From assembly GCF_006716865.1 (NCBI RefSeq), contig NZ_VFPT01000001.1:392001-456000 (forward strand): 64,000 nt of DNA, written 5' to 3'. Below the pieces are notes generated by a model that saw nothing but the letters and a program-made list of their open reading frames with translations, did not search any database and was not told the origin of the DNA. The translations under genes were made by a program, and so were the position numbers. How positions within the stretch are numbered: position 1 is the stretch's first letter; each line of letters starts with the position of its first letter. The DNA comes from Roseinatronobacter monicus (lineage in GTDB: Bacteria > Pseudomonadota > Alphaproteobacteria > Rhodobacterales > Rhodobacteraceae). Positions 19,480-30,295 of the stretch are shown here, piece after piece.

Positions 19480-21900
19480 ATGAAATTCACGCTGTCCTGG
19501 CTTAAGGATCATCTGGAAACCGACGCAACGCTGGACCAGATTACCGAGGCATTGACCGATCTCGGGCTGGAGGTCGAAGAGGTTATCGACCCCGCGCAAA
19601 GCCTTGGTGCCTTTCGCATCGCCCGCGTGATCGAGGCGGCGCAGCACCCCGATGCTGACCGCCTGCGCCTGTGCCGTGTGGAGACGTGGCCCAATGGCCC
19701 CGAGGGGCCAAGCGAAGAAGTGCAGGTCGTGTGCGGCGCGCCCAATGCCCGCACAGGTATGCGCGGTGTCTTTGCCCCTGTCGGCACGCATGTGCCCGGC
19801 ACCGGGGTGGACCTGAAACCCGGTGTCATTCGCGGGCAGGCCAGCAACGGGATGCTGTGCTCGGAGCGCGAGTTGACGCTGTCGGATGCGCATGACGGCA
19901 TTATTGATCTGCCAGATGACGCGCCGCTGGGTGCGCGCTTCATTGATTATGCGGGCCTGAACGACCCGGTGATTGATATTTCCATCACTCCCAACCGCCC
20001 CGATGCGCTGGGCGTGCGCGGCGTTGCGCGCGATCTGGCCGCGCGCGGGCTTGGTCAGTTGAAACCGCTGGATGTGGCACCGGTTGCAGGCGCATTTCCC
20101 AGCCCTGTTTCGGTCAGCATCGCCCCAGAATTGAAAGATGCAGGCTGCCCGCTGTTTGCAGGGCGTGTCATTCGCGGGGTCAAAAACGGCCCGTCGCCCG
20201 ACTGGCTGCAAAAGCGCCTGCGGGCCATCGGGTTGCGCCCGATCTCGACCCTTGTGGATATTACCAATTTCTTCACCTTCGACCAGAACCGCCCCCTGCA
20301 TGTGTTTGATGCGGACAAGGTTTCGGGCGGGCTGCGCATTCATCCGGCCACAGGCGGCGAAGAGGTGGTGGCGCTGGATGACAAGACCTACCGTCTTGAT
20401 GCCGGTCAGATGGTCATTTCCGACGATGCGGGTATTGAAAGCATCGCCGGGATCATGGGCGGCGCGCATTCGGGTTGCACGGATGAGACAGTCAATGTGT
20501 TCCTCGAATCCGCTTATTGGGACCCGATCACCATTGCCGCCACAGGCCGCGCGCTGAAAATCAATTCTGATGCGCGCTACCGGTTTGAGCGCGGCGTGGA
20601 CCCCGCCTTCACGCTGGACGGGTTGGAGTTGGCGACCCGCATGGTGCTGGAGCTGTGCGGGGGCGAGGCGTCAGATGTGGTGCGTGACGGGGATGTGCCC
20701 GACACGGCCCGCAGCTACCGCTTTGATCCGATGCGCGTGCATTCACTTGTCGGCATGGACATTCCCGAGGCAGATCAACGCGAAACACTGGCCGCGCTTG
20801 GCTTTGCGCTGACAGGCGATCAGGCCAGCCCGCCAACGTGGCGTCCTGATATTCTGGGTGCTGCCGACCTGATCGAGGAAATCGCGCGTGTCGCGTCGCT
20901 GAGCAAGTTGCAGGGCAAGCCCCTGCCGCGCCCGCAGGCGGGTGTTGCGCGCCCCATCCTGACGCCGTTGCAACTGCGCGAACGTGCGGCGCGCCGGATG
21001 CTTGCGGGGCAGGGCTATAATGAATGCGTCAGCTACAGCTTCATCGACGCGACCTCTGCTGCCGCGTTTGGCGGCGGGACCGAGGCTGTGCGACTGGAGA
21101 ACCCGATTTCATCTGAAATGACCCATATGCGGCCTGACCTGTTGCCGGGGCTGTTGCAGGCTGCTGCCCGCAATCAGGCGCGGGGCGCGTCGGATATGGC
21201 CTTGTTCGAGGTTGGACCCGTCTTCACGGGTGGCGAGCCGGGCGAGCAGCATGTGCAGGCGGCGGGCATTCTTGTGGGTGCAACTGTGCCGCGCGACCCA
21301 TTCGGCAGCCGCCGTGCGGTGGACCTGTATGACGCCAAAGCGGATGCCGAGGCGGTGTTGGCCGCGATCGGGGCACCGGCCAAGTTCCAGATCCACCGCA
21401 AATTGCCCGGCTGGTTTCATCCGGGGCGGGCGGGGGTTATCAGCCTTGGGCCGAAATTGCCTTTGGCTGTGTTTGGGGAATTGCACCCCAAAATGATCAA
21501 GGCGTTTGATCTGAAAGGCCCGGTTGTCGGCTTCACTGTCTATGTCGAAAACCCGCCCCAGCCCAAGGCGCGCAAGACGACCCGTCAATCGCTGAGCATC
21601 AGCACGCTGCAACCGCTGGAACGCGATTATGCCTTCGTTCTGGACAGCAAGGTCGAGGCGATCAATGTTGTCAACGCTGCCGCAGGTGCGGATAAGGCGT
21701 TGATCACCGGTGTGCAGGTGTTCGACGAATTCACCGGACCCAAGGCCGAGGCGCAGTTTGGCGAAGGGCGCAAGTCGCTTGCCATTTCGGTGCGCTTGCA
21801 GCCGGTTGAGCGCACATTGACGGATGAAGACATCGAAAGCATCAGCCGCAAGATCATCGAGAAGGTCGAAAAAGCCACCGGCGGGACGCTGCGCGCATAA
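19480..21900 (+). CDS. pheT: Phenylalanyl-tRNA synthetase beta subunit
   Basis: An 806-residue beta chain of the (alpha-beta)2 enzyme that charges tRNA-Phe. Order of parts: N-terminal B1/tRNA-binding (EMAP-like) domain at about 40-150, B3/B4 editing domain in the middle, B5 at about 400-470, and C-terminal anticodon-binding (FDX-ACB) domain over the last 95 residues. A GGGGAAAAG ribosome site precedes the ATG. pheS is not adjacent upstream, where the DUF1013 gene stands instead. Confidence 0.96.
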   Translation: MKFTLSWLKDHLETDATLDQITEALTDLGLEVEEVIDPAQSLGAFRIARVIEAAQHPDADRLRLCRVETWPNGPEGPSEEVQVVCGAPNARTGMRGVFAPVGTHVPGTGVDLKPGVIRGQASNGMLCSERELTLSDAHDGIIDLPDDAPLGARFIDYAGLNDPVIDISITPNRPDALGVRGVARDLAARGLGQLKPLDVAPVAGAFPSPVSVSIAPELKDAGCPLFAGRVIRGVKNGPSPDWLQKRLRAIGLRPISTLVDITNFFTFDQNRPLHVFDADKVSGGLRIHPATGGEEVVALDDKTYRLDAGQMVISDDAGIESIAGIMGGAHSGCTDETVNVFLESAYWDPITIAATGRALKINSDARYRFERGVDPAFTLDGLELATRMVLELCGGEASDVVRDGDVPDTARSYRFDPMRVHSLVGMDIPEADQRETLAALGFALTGDQASPPTWRPDILGAADLIEEIARVASLSKLQGKPLPRPQAGVARPILTPLQLRERAARRMLAGQGYNECVSYSFIDATSAAAFGGGTEAVRLENPISSEMTHMRPDLLPGLLQAAARNQARGASDMALFEVGPVFTGGEPGEQHVQAAGILVGATVPRDPFGSRRAVDLYDAKADAEAVLAAIGAPAKFQIHRKLPGWFHPGRAGVISLGPKLPLAVFGELHPKMIKAFDLKGPVVGFTVYVENPPQPKARKTTRQSLSISTLQPLERDYAFVLDSKVEAINVVNAAAGADKALITGVQVFDEFTGPKAEAQFGEGRKSLAISVRLQPVERTLTDEDIESISRKIIEKVEKATGGTLRA

Positions 21901-21937
21901 GGGGGTATCTGAGCGCGGCGCCTGCGCGCGCGGCGCG

Positions 21938-22363
21938 TCAGACGTTGAGTTCGACCTTGTGATCGGCCACTGCCGGTTCCGACATGCCTTGGAGTGCCTT
22001 GTAGGGTGCGTGCTCTTTCGGGTCACGCGCGGTTTCGCGTGGGTCTGATATGGCTGCGGGTAAGATGTCAGAATCCACATCCTTCGATATCGGGTCTGTC
22101 TGTGTGTCGCGCACCTGTTGCAAAAGACTGACTTGAAAAGATGGTGGCGGCCCTGCTATTTGGGCGCGCGTATCTTGCCATAGTGCCCGGTTCACATGCG
22201 CGATCCATTCGTTTTCGCGGCTAGATTGCACCTGCTGGACGGCGGATTTTGTCAGCGTTCCGGCAACTGCGGGACTCGTTTGTGCTGCGGGCGGTGCGGC
22301 CAATGGCTGCGCGTCGCGCAAGGGCGGCAGGGTCAAGGCAGGCATAATAGGTGTCGCAGACAT
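21938..22363 (-). CDS. Hypothetical protein
   Basis: A 141-residue protein not recognised. It is Pro/Ala-rich at the N-terminus (residues 1-45), has no membrane segment or signal peptide, and contains a short helix-forming part (ENEWIAHVNRALWQDTRAQI) in the middle. Start chosen at the ATG 6 nt after GGAGG; an ATG 21 nt upstream is less well placed. It stands alone between the convergent end of pheT and the eno terminator. Confidence 0.6.
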   Translation of the reverse strand: MSATPIMPALTLPPLRDAQPLAAPPAAQTSPAVAGTLTKSAVQQVQSSRENEWIAHVNRALWQDTRAQIAGPPPSFQVSLLQQVRDTQTDPISKDVDSDILPAAISDPRETARDPKEHAPYKALQGMSEPAVADHKVELNV

Positions 22364-22484
22364 TCTTGCCTCCATTTCGTGCAAGCGTGATAGAAAAATC
22401 GCCTTGAGTGATTGTGCCAGTTCAGCCTTTACGAAAGGCTAACACCTCTGGATTCACTGCTTAAAATTTTAGGAGACACACATG

Positions 22485-22514
22485 AAAACGGCCCGCACGG
22501 GATGGTGCGGGCCG
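22485..22514 (-). terminator. Rho-independent terminator of eno
   Basis: A perfect 10-bp stem CGGCCCGCAC/GTGCGGGCCG with a 6-nt loop, followed on the minus strand by TTTT. It lies about 22 nt after the eno stop. Confidence 0.9.
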
Positions 22515-22536
22515 GTCTGAACAGGGGTAAGGCAGA

Positions 22537-23874
<1,338 letters not shown>

Positions 23875-24738
23875 CTAGGTTACTTTCGTTTCCCGCCACA
23901 GCGTGAACATGCCCGCGCTGACAATGATCGCAGCGCCCACCAGCGTCAGGGCATCTGGCCGCTCGCCAAAGACCAGCACCGCCACGATCAACGCAAACAG
24001 CATGCGCGTGTAGCGAAAGGGGGTGACAAAGGACAATTCCCCCACCCGCATAGAGGCGACAAGTGCGTAATAGGCCAGAACACCGACGCCCAATGCCGCG
24101 ACAAGGCCCGAGGTTTCCAGCGCACTGGGCATGATGGCTGGCGTGTCCATCATGACCATAAGGAAGATTCCTGCCGGTATAATCATGGCGAAGGCCCAGC
24201 TTGAAATCTGGTAGCTGGAGACTGTGCGCGGGATAACGCGGGTCGCAAGGTCGCGCCCGGCCAGGCCGATCACGCCAATCACCGCGAACAGGGACGCGGG
24301 CTCGAACCCTGCCATGCCGGGACGGACGATCAGCATAACCCCGAAAAATCCGACGCCGATAGCTGTCCAGCGCCGCCAGCCGACCTTTTCGCCCAGAAAC
24401 AGGACCGCGCCCAGCGTCACGACCAAGGGGGCCGCCTGCAAAATGGCGGATGCTGTCGCCAATGACGCCAGCACGAAGCCCAGAACAAAGCCGACAGTGC
24501 CGATCAGTTCGGCCGTGTTGCGCATAAGAAGGGCAGGGGTCAGCAGGGCAGGCGACAGCAGTTGCTGGCCCTTGCGATGGGCAATCACCCCGAAAGCAAC
24601 CGCGCCACCAACGCCTAGAAAGACCAGAATCTGCCCCACGGGCAGCGTATCGGCCAGCAATTTGATGAACATGTCCTCTAGTGCGAAACCGCCCATGGCC
24701 AGCGCCATCAGGACCGCACCGCGCAGATTGTCGGACAT
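23875..24738 (-). CDS. DMT/EamA family transporter
   Basis: A 287-residue membrane protein with about ten helices in two EamA repeats (roughly 5-140 and 150-285), the pattern of drug/metabolite exporters. The substrate cannot be told from sequence. Start chosen at the ATG seven bases after AAGGA; an ATG 15 nt upstream is less likely. It lies beyond the petABC terminator, so it is probably a separate unit that may run into eno. Confidence 0.85.
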   Translation of the reverse strand: MSDNLRGAVLMALAMGGFALEDMFIKLLADTLPVGQILVFLGVGGAVAFGVIAHRKGQQLLSPALLTPALLMRNTAELIGTVGFVLGFVLASLATASAILQAAPLVVTLGAVLFLGEKVGWRRWTAIGVGFFGVMLIVRPGMAGFEPASLFAVIGVIGLAGRDLATRVIPRTVSSYQISSWAFAMIIPAGIFLMVMMDTPAIMPSALETSGLVAALGVGVLAYYALVASMRVGELSFVTPFRYTRMLFALIVAVLVFGERPDALTLVGAAIIVSAGMFTLWRETKVT

Positions 24739-24799
24739 GGTATGTTCCTTCACAGGTTAAGGATGCGAGTGCTAACGCGAAACCTTGGCCTTTGAAAGC

Positions 24800-24825
24800 A
24801 AAAAAGCGCGCCCCGAGGGGCGCGC
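24800..24825 (-). terminator. Rho-independent terminator of petABC
   Basis: The stem GCGCGCCCC/GGGGCGCGC is followed on the minus strand by six T. It lies 25 nt after the petC stop and marks the end of the cytochrome bc1 operon. Confidence 0.93.
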
Positions 24826-24849
24826 CTTGATCCTGCGATGACGCAAAGG

Positions 24850-25647
24850 TCAGTCTTTCTTTGCGGCTTTCTTGACGGGTGCCCAAAGCTGCTTGTTGGT
24901 CAGGTACAGCAGCGCTGCCAGAACCGACAGGAAGATCACACCGACAAAGCCTGCATGTTTGCGCTCGACCAATTTGGGTTCGGCTGTCCATGTCAGGAAG
25001 GCTGCGACATCAAGGGCCATCTGCTCTTCGGTGGCGGGTGTGCCGTCTTCGTAGAACACCATGTCATCGAACAGAACAGGGGCCATCGACACCCAGCCGC
25101 CATAGGCTTTATTCTCATAGAACATCGACCCGGCTTGGAAATCTTCCTCGCCTGTGTAGCCCAGCAGGAAGGAGGCGATGTATTCCGGCCCGCCGATCCC
25201 TTTCATCAACTGGTTGATGCCCAGACCGTAGGGGCCGCTAAAGCCCGCGCGTGCCTTGGTCATCAGGCTTAGGTCAGGTGCCCCTTCGAACTGCGATTCG
25301 GGCCAATGGTCCGGCCCGGTCGCTGGACGCCAGTCGCGCAACTCGTCGTCCCAGACTTCGTACATGTCCGCGAAGGCGCGCATCTGGTCATCGGGCAACT
25401 CTGGACCATTGCGGTCGGACAGCGTGCGGAAGGCCACATATTCCAGCCCGTGACACGAGGCGCAGACTTCGTGAAAGACCTGCAAGCCGCGTTGCAGTTG
25501 GTTGCGGTCATATGTGCCGGTCAGTCCCTGAAAGGAGAAGTCAAAATTTGTGACTTCGCCCTTCACCTTCGAGGCGTCGGCCATCGTGGCTGGCAGGGCC
25601 AGCACGACAGCGGACAGGGCAGCAACGGCAAGGTTCCTCAGTTTCAT
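24850..25647 (-). CDS. petC: Cytochrome c1 of the bc1 complex
   Basis: A 265-residue membrane-anchored c-type cytochrome. The signal peptide is residues 1-25; haem binding is by C62-A-S-C65-H66; the C-terminal anchor helix is at about 235-253. Start chosen at the second in-frame ATG because AAAGG lies 9 nt ahead of it. It passes electrons from the Rieske protein to cytochrome c2 or a membrane cytochrome, in both respiration and cyclic photosynthetic flow. Last gene of petABC, 24 nt after petB. Confidence 0.95.
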   Translation of the reverse strand: MKLRNLAVAALSAVVLALPATMADASKVKGEVTNFDFSFQGLTGTYDRNQLQRGLQVFHEVCASCHGLEYVAFRTLSDRNGPELPDDQMRAFADMYEVWDDELRDWRPATGPDHWPESQFEGAPDLSLMTKARAGFSGPYGLGINQLMKGIGGPEYIASFLLGYTGEEDFQAGSMFYENKAYGGWVSMAPVLFDDMVFYEDGTPATEEQMALDVAAFLTWTAEPKLVERKHAGFVGVIFLSVLAALLYLTNKQLWAPVKKAAKKD

Positions 25648-25671
25648 GTGTATCATCCTTTCGGTGTGCCG

Positions 25672-27027
25672 TTACTCTGCAGGGATCGGTTCAGCGGATG
25701 GCCCCTTGGGGTCATTGTCCGACTTGGATTTCAGGCTTGCCTTGAAATCTTCCTCGATGCTGGCGGGCTCTGGCAGTGGTTTTTCCAGCACACCCAGCAA
25801 CGGCAGGATCACAAGGAAATACGCAAACCAGTAGGTCGTGCCGATCAGGGAGATGTTGGTGTAGATCCCCTCAGCAGGCATTGCCCCGGCCCATGTCAGC
25901 ACCACGAAGTTGATGATGAACAGCCAGAACCACCACTTGAACATGGGTCGATAGCGGCCCGAACGCACGGACGATGTGTCCACCCATGGCAGCAGCGCCC
26001 AGACAAAGATCGACCCGAACATCGCCAGCACCCCGAAGAAGGTCGCATCGACAATCCCGAAGGTCAGCCAGTTCACGGCAATCACGATCCACACATCCGA
26101 CGTAAAGGCGCGCAGAATTGCGTAGAAGGGCAGGAAGTACCATTCTGGCACGATTTCCGGCGGTGTCACCAGTGGGTTGGCTTCGATGTAGTTATCGGTG
26201 TGGCCAAGGAAGTTTGGCATGAAGCCCACAAGCGCCCAGAAGATCGCAAGGATAATCGCCAGCGCAAACAAGTCCTTGATGACGAAGTAGGGCCAGAATG
26301 GCAGTGTATCCTTGGCCGCTTCTTCCTTGGAGGCGCGGCGGACTTCGACACCGGTCGGGTTGTTGTTGCCCGTGGTGTGGAACGCCCAGATATGCACGAT
26401 GCTCAGGCCCAGAATGACGAAGGGCAGCAGGTAATGCAGCGAGAAAAAGCGGTTCAGTGCCGCGTTATCCACCGCAGGCCCGCCCAGCAGCCATGTTTGC
26501 AGCATATCGCCGATACCCGGAATTGCACCGAACAGACCCGTGATAACCGTTGCACCCCAGAAGGACATCTGACCCCATGGCAGCACATAGCCCATGAATG
26601 CCGTTGCCATCATCGCCAGATAGATCAGGATACCGATGATCCAAGTAATCTCGCGCGGGGCTTTGTAGCTGCCGTAATACATGCTGCGGAACATGTGCAG
26701 ATAGACAGCAAAGAAGAACAGCATAGAGCCGTTCTGGTGCAGATAGCGGATCATATGCCCGCCATTCACGTTGCGCATGATATGCTCGACGCTGGCAAAG
26801 GCATGGTCAACATGCGGGGTGTAGTGCATGGCCAGCACGATGCCGGTCACGATCTGCAACACAAGGCAGACCATCAGCACAATGCCCCAGATCCACATCC
26901 AGTTCAGGTTTTTCGGGGTCGGAATTGTGATCGTATCATAGATCAGCCCGACAATGGGCAATCTGCGATGAATCCACTTCTCCGCGTTCGACTTCGGCTC
27001 GTAATGATCGTGTGGAATACCAGACAT
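25672..27027 (-). CDS. petB: Cytochrome b of the bc1 complex
   Basis: A 451-residue, eight-helix protein binding two b haems and both quinone sites. Visible motifs include [13 protein letters not shown] (haem His pair in helix B), [15 protein letters not shown], the second pair of haem His in [11 protein letters not shown] and [15 protein letters not shown], and [13 protein letters not shown] (Qo-site PEWY motif). A GGGAGAAACACG site precedes the start. Middle gene of the operon, 14 nt after petA. Confidence 0.96.
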   Translation of the reverse strand: MSGIPHDHYEPKSNAEKWIHRRLPIVGLIYDTITIPTPKNLNWMWIWGIVLMVCLVLQIVTGIVLAMHYTPHVDHAFASVEHIMRNVNGGHMIRYLHQNGSMLFFFAVYLHMFRSMYYGSYKAPREITWIIGILIYLAMMATAFMGYVLPWGQMSFWGATVITGLFGAIPGIGDMLQTWLLGGPAVDNAALNRFFSLHYLLPFVILGLSIVHIWAFHTTGNNNPTGVEVRRASKEEAAKDTLPFWPYFVIKDLFALAIILAIFWALVGFMPNFLGHTDNYIEANPLVTPPEIVPEWYFLPFYAILRAFTSDVWIVIAVNWLTFGIVDATFFGVLAMFGSIFVWALLPWVDTSSVRSGRYRPMFKWWFWLFIINFVVLTWAGAMPAEGIYTNISLIGTTYWFAYFLVILPLLGVLEKPLPEPASIEEDFKASLKSKSDNDPKGPSAEPIPAE

Positions 27028-27041
27028 GACGTGTTTCTCCC

Positions 27042-27605
27042 TTAGCCGAGCTGAATCGTGACGTCGTCAACGAAACTAGCCACCGGAATATGCATGTTCT
27101 CGGGGGCAGGGCCACGCCGGATGCGGCCAGCGGTGTCGTAATGCGACCCGTGGCAGGGGCAGAACCAGCCGCCAAAATCGCCAGCGCCGTTGCCCAAAGG
27201 CACGCAACCCAAATGGGTGCACACACCGGTCATGACCAGCCACTCGCCTTCTTCATCCATCGTGCGATTCTGATCCAACGCATCCGTGCCCGGCCGGTTA
27301 GGATTGCGCGACTCGCGGTCGATGTTCAGATCGTCCAGTTCGACTGCGCGCCCCTCTTCGATTTCTTCGGCGGTGCGGCGGCGAATAAACACCGGCTTGC
27401 CAAGGAAGTTTACTGTGACCTGGCCACCTGGTTCCAGACCACCAATATCAACGAAGATAGATGAAAGCGCTTGAACATCTGCCGAAGGGTTCATCTGATT
27501 GACCAGCGGCCAAACGGCGGCACCAGCCGTCACCACGCCGGCACCGGCGGTGGCATAATAGATGAAATCCCTGCGAGTGCTGTCGTTGTCATCAGCGTGG
27601 GACAC
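27042..27605 (-). CDS. petA: Rieske iron-sulfur protein of the bc1 complex
   Basis: A 187-residue protein with an N-terminal TAT-like motif and membrane anchor ([17 protein letters not shown]). The [2Fe-2S] motifs C129-T-H131-L-G-C134 and C149-P-C151-H152 fall at the same residue numbers as in Rhodobacter sphaeroides when a GTG start at 27605 is used. An ATG two codons upstream directly abuts the AAGGGAGA site, so GTG is preferred. First gene of petABC. The 200 nt upstream hold its promoter, with no operator recognised. Confidence 0.93.
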   Translation of the reverse strand: MSHADDNDSTRRDFIYYATAGAGVVTAGAAVWPLVNQMNPSADVQALSSIFVDIGGLEPGGQVTVNFLGKPVFIRRRTAEEIEEGRAVELDDLNIDRESRNPNRPGTDALDQNRTMDEEGEWLVMTGVCTHLGCVPLGNGAGDFGGWFCPCHGSHYDTAGRIRRGPAPENMHIPVASFVDDVTIQLG

Positions 27606-27809
27606 GAGCATTCTCCCTTTTCAATGGGTACGGGGCTGCGAATTGCATATGGCCACAGAATTCCGCAGCCTCTCAAAGGCGTTATTTAGCGGGGAATACC
27701 CACCCCGTCTAGCCGCGAAAGCGGGTAAAGGTGTCGCAGGCATGCTGAATCTTGGGGTTCTTTCAAGGCGCAAAGCACCCAATCCGACCCCGTGAGCGCA
27801 AACACCGAC

Positions 27810-28430
27810 CTAGCCAACGGGGGGCCGTGTCGCGCGCATGCTGTCGCGCGCGCCAAAGCGTGCGTCCCATTGTGCCAGCGCGGGCCGCGTTGCGCGCCAG
27901 TCGCGCGCCGCATGGCGCAGGTCCAGATAGCTGGTCGCACAGCCAAGCGCGATCTGCCCGATGCATAGCGGCCCTGCCAGATAGGCCATCCAGCGCGCCT
28001 CGATCACATCCAGCGCGCGGTCAATTTTGTCCCACTGCCCTTCGACAAATGGCGCAAAGCGGATTTCCTCGGGGCGCAGGCGGGCCTCATAGACCATCAG
28101 CAGCGCCGCATCGAGAATGCCATCCGCTGTCGCCTCTAGGGTCAGGGCATCCCAGCGCCGCGCGCCTTCGGGATACAGCCCGCCACCAGCGCGCGCATCC
28201 AGATATTGGCAAATGACCCGGCTGTCATAGAGGGCAGAGCCGTCGGCGCGTGTCAGGGTCGGCACTTTGCCAAGGGGATTCGCCTCAATCGGGGCACCGC
28301 CTGCGTCCAGCGGGGTACCAGAGCCGGTGACAAGTTCCAACTGGTCCACCAGCCCGGCCTCATGTGCCAGCACCATCACCTTGCGCACATAGGGCGAGGT
28401 GTGGCTGAAATGCAGCGTCAGCCCACTCAT
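27810..28430 (-). CDS. Glutathione S-transferase family protein
   Basis: A 206-residue protein with a thioredoxin-fold N-terminal domain (residues 1-80; SHTSPYVRKV with a probable active-site Ser, NPLGKVPTL cis-Pro and DSRVICQYLD glutathione-binding motifs) and a helical C-terminal domain. It probably conjugates or reduces small molecules with glutathione. It overlaps the upstream small gene by 4 nt, so the two form an operon. Confidence 0.9.
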   Translation of the reverse strand: MSGLTLHFSHTSPYVRKVMVLAHEAGLVDQLELVTGSGTPLDAGGAPIEANPLGKVPTLTRADGSALYDSRVICQYLDARAGGGLYPEGARRWDALTLEATADGILDAALLMVYEARLRPEEIRFAPFVEGQWDKIDRALDVIEARWMAYLAGPLCIGQIALGCATSYLDLRHAARDWRATRPALAQWDARFGARDSMRATRPPVG

Positions 28431-28711
28431 ATGCGGCGCATTTTCAGGCGCCCTAGGGCGGTTGCGTCAATCTCGAACCCCGGCCCGTTCACGCCCAGCC
28501 GGATCACGCGCCGGAAGCGCGCGGTTCCATTCAGCTGTTCACGGTCGCGCGGACGGTGGCTGCTCAGCCCGTCCTCTACCTCGTCAAGCGCATCTTCGGT
28601 GCGCTGGTCAAGGCGTCCGGGCTGGATCTGGCGCATAAGCGCATAGCCAGCAATAGCAACAGCGCCGTATTTCGCCGCCACTACAGCGAGAGGGGCCAAG
28701 GGAAGTGCCAT
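28427..28711 (-). CDS. Small hypothetical protein ahead of GST
   Basis: A 94-residue protein, function unknown. An N-terminal hydrophobic stretch (about residues 2-24, LPLAPLAVVAAKYGAVAIAG) may be a membrane helix; the remainder is polar with RLGVNGPGFEIDATALGRLK at the end. Start chosen at the ATG 9 nt after GAAGG. Its stop overlaps the GST start (ATGA), supporting a real, co-translated gene. Confidence 0.7.
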   Translation of the reverse strand: MALPLAPLAVVAAKYGAVAIAGYALMRQIQPGRLDQRTEDALDEVEDGLSSHRPRDREQLNGTARFRRVIRLGVNGPGFEIDATALGRLKMRRI

Positions 28712-28793
28712 GAGCGTCATCCTTCATTATATACCAGCAAGACTAGCAAATGCCGCGCGATTGTCCACTCACGCTTTGCACAGCGGTCATACA

Positions 28794-30179
28794 CTAACCC
28801 GATACAGGCAGGTTGGGGGCCAGTGCGGCCTGCGGGTCGGCGGCGATGCGGGGCAGGGGCCAGACAAGGGTAATCCGCGCACCGGTCAGATGTGGCCCCC
28901 CCGGCAGATCACTTTGCGTGCCGTCGTTATTGTCGAAGAGAAGCTGCGCGCCGCTGCGTTCCAGCAGGGTCTTGGCAATGAACAGGCCCAGCCCCATGCC
29001 GTCATAAGCGGGGCGTCGCCTTGGGCGTTCGGGGTCGCGCCGGTGGCGGATGAACGGCTCGCCGATATTGCCAAGGATTTGCGCCGGAAACCCCGGCCCG
29101 TCGTCATGAATGCGGATGGTCAGGCGCTGGTCTGACCATTCGCCCTGCACCCAGACTTCGGATTTGGCAAAATCGACGGCATTCTGGATCAGGTTGCGCA
29201 ATCCGTGAATGATTTCTGGCTGGCGCAGGATCAGGGGCTGCGGGGTGCCGTTGCCTGCGGGTTTCAGGACGAAATGAACCTGCTTGCCCCGGCCCAGATG
29301 CGGCTCTGCGGCTTCGTGCAACACTGCTTCCAGCGGGGCGCGGCGCAGATGCGTGTCATCCTTGCCCGCCCGCCCCATAGAGCGCAGGATATCGCGGCAG
29401 CGGTCGGCCTGCTCGACCAGTATCTGCGCGTCTTCTGCGTGTTCCGGCTGGTCGCGCAGGGCCGTGGCCAGTTCCGAGCTGATCAGCTTGATCGTGGCCA
29501 GCGGCGTGCCCAGCTCATGCGCCGTTGCTGCCACCACCCCGCCCAGATCGGTCAGTTTCTGTTCGCGCGACAGCGCCATTTGCACAGCCAGCAGTGCATC
29601 GGCCATCGAATTTGCTTCGGCCGCGACGCGGTGCGCGTAGAAGGCCTGAAACACGATGCCGATGATGATTGCGGCCCAGAACCCGAAGGCAAAGATGGGC
29701 GGCACGATATGGACAGTGCCATCCTGAAACCGCAAGGGTTGATAGGTCAGTGTTATCAGCGTTACCAGGGCCACGGCAATCACTGCCAGCAACAAGGTTG
29801 ATCGCGGCTTCAATGACATTGCAGACACGGCCACGGGCGCAAGGATCAACAGGCTGAACGGGTTGGTGATGCCACCGGTCAGATACAGCAGGCAAACAAG
29901 CTGCGCGATATCGAACAGGAATGTCAGCATGGCCTCTGTATCGGACAGGCGTTTGGTCTGGGGAAACAGCAACAGCGACAGAAAGACCGACAGCGCCGCT
30001 GCCCCCATGACCAGCCACACCAGCGACACATTGAACCGCAACCCGAAATGGTAATGCGCCGCGATCAGCGCCACGGCCTGACCGGCCAGCGCCAGCACGC
30101 GCACATAGGTCATGGTGCGCAGCCGCACCCAATCGCCGCGATATTCCTGAGAGATTTCGCCAAAGGTGGGGTTGGTCAT
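28794..30179 (-). CDS. regB: Redox sensor histidine kinase RegB/PrrB
   Basis: A 461-residue membrane kinase with six N-terminal helices (about 25-185), the quinone/redox box GGITNPF at 102-108, H-box ATAHELGTP with phospho-acceptor His221, and a redox-active Cys candidate at Cys261, which corresponds to Cys265 of Rhodobacter capsulatus RegB. The HATPase domain (N and G boxes: LIQNAVDFA, DDGPGFP, GMGLGLFIA) ends the protein. It phosphorylates RegA when oxygen falls and so turns on photosynthesis and bc1 genes. It is divergent from senC-regA, as in Rhodobacter. An in-frame GTG two codons upstream is possible. Confidence 0.95.
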   Translation of the reverse strand: MTNPTFGEISQEYRGDWVRLRTMTYVRVLALAGQAVALIAAHYHFGLRFNVSLVWLVMGAAALSVFLSLLLFPQTKRLSDTEAMLTFLFDIAQLVCLLYLTGGITNPFSLLILAPVAVSAMSLKPRSTLLLAVIAVALVTLITLTYQPLRFQDGTVHIVPPIFAFGFWAAIIIGIVFQAFYAHRVAAEANSMADALLAVQMALSREQKLTDLGGVVAATAHELGTPLATIKLISSELATALRDQPEHAEDAQILVEQADRCRDILRSMGRAGKDDTHLRRAPLEAVLHEAAEPHLGRGKQVHFVLKPAGNGTPQPLILRQPEIIHGLRNLIQNAVDFAKSEVWVQGEWSDQRLTIRIHDDGPGFPAQILGNIGEPFIRHRRDPERPRRRPAYDGMGLGLFIAKTLLERSGAQLLFDNNDGTQSDLPGGPHLTGARITLVWPLPRIAADPQAALAPNLPVSG

Positions 30180-30295
30180 GCACACTCCGCTACAGGGGTC
30201 GCAGCAGGACGTGATGTCACAGTTCTGCTATACGGGATTGTTAGGGCGCGAGGCATGCGGCATCAAGGGCGCAATCCCGCGAAATGAGGTATGCC

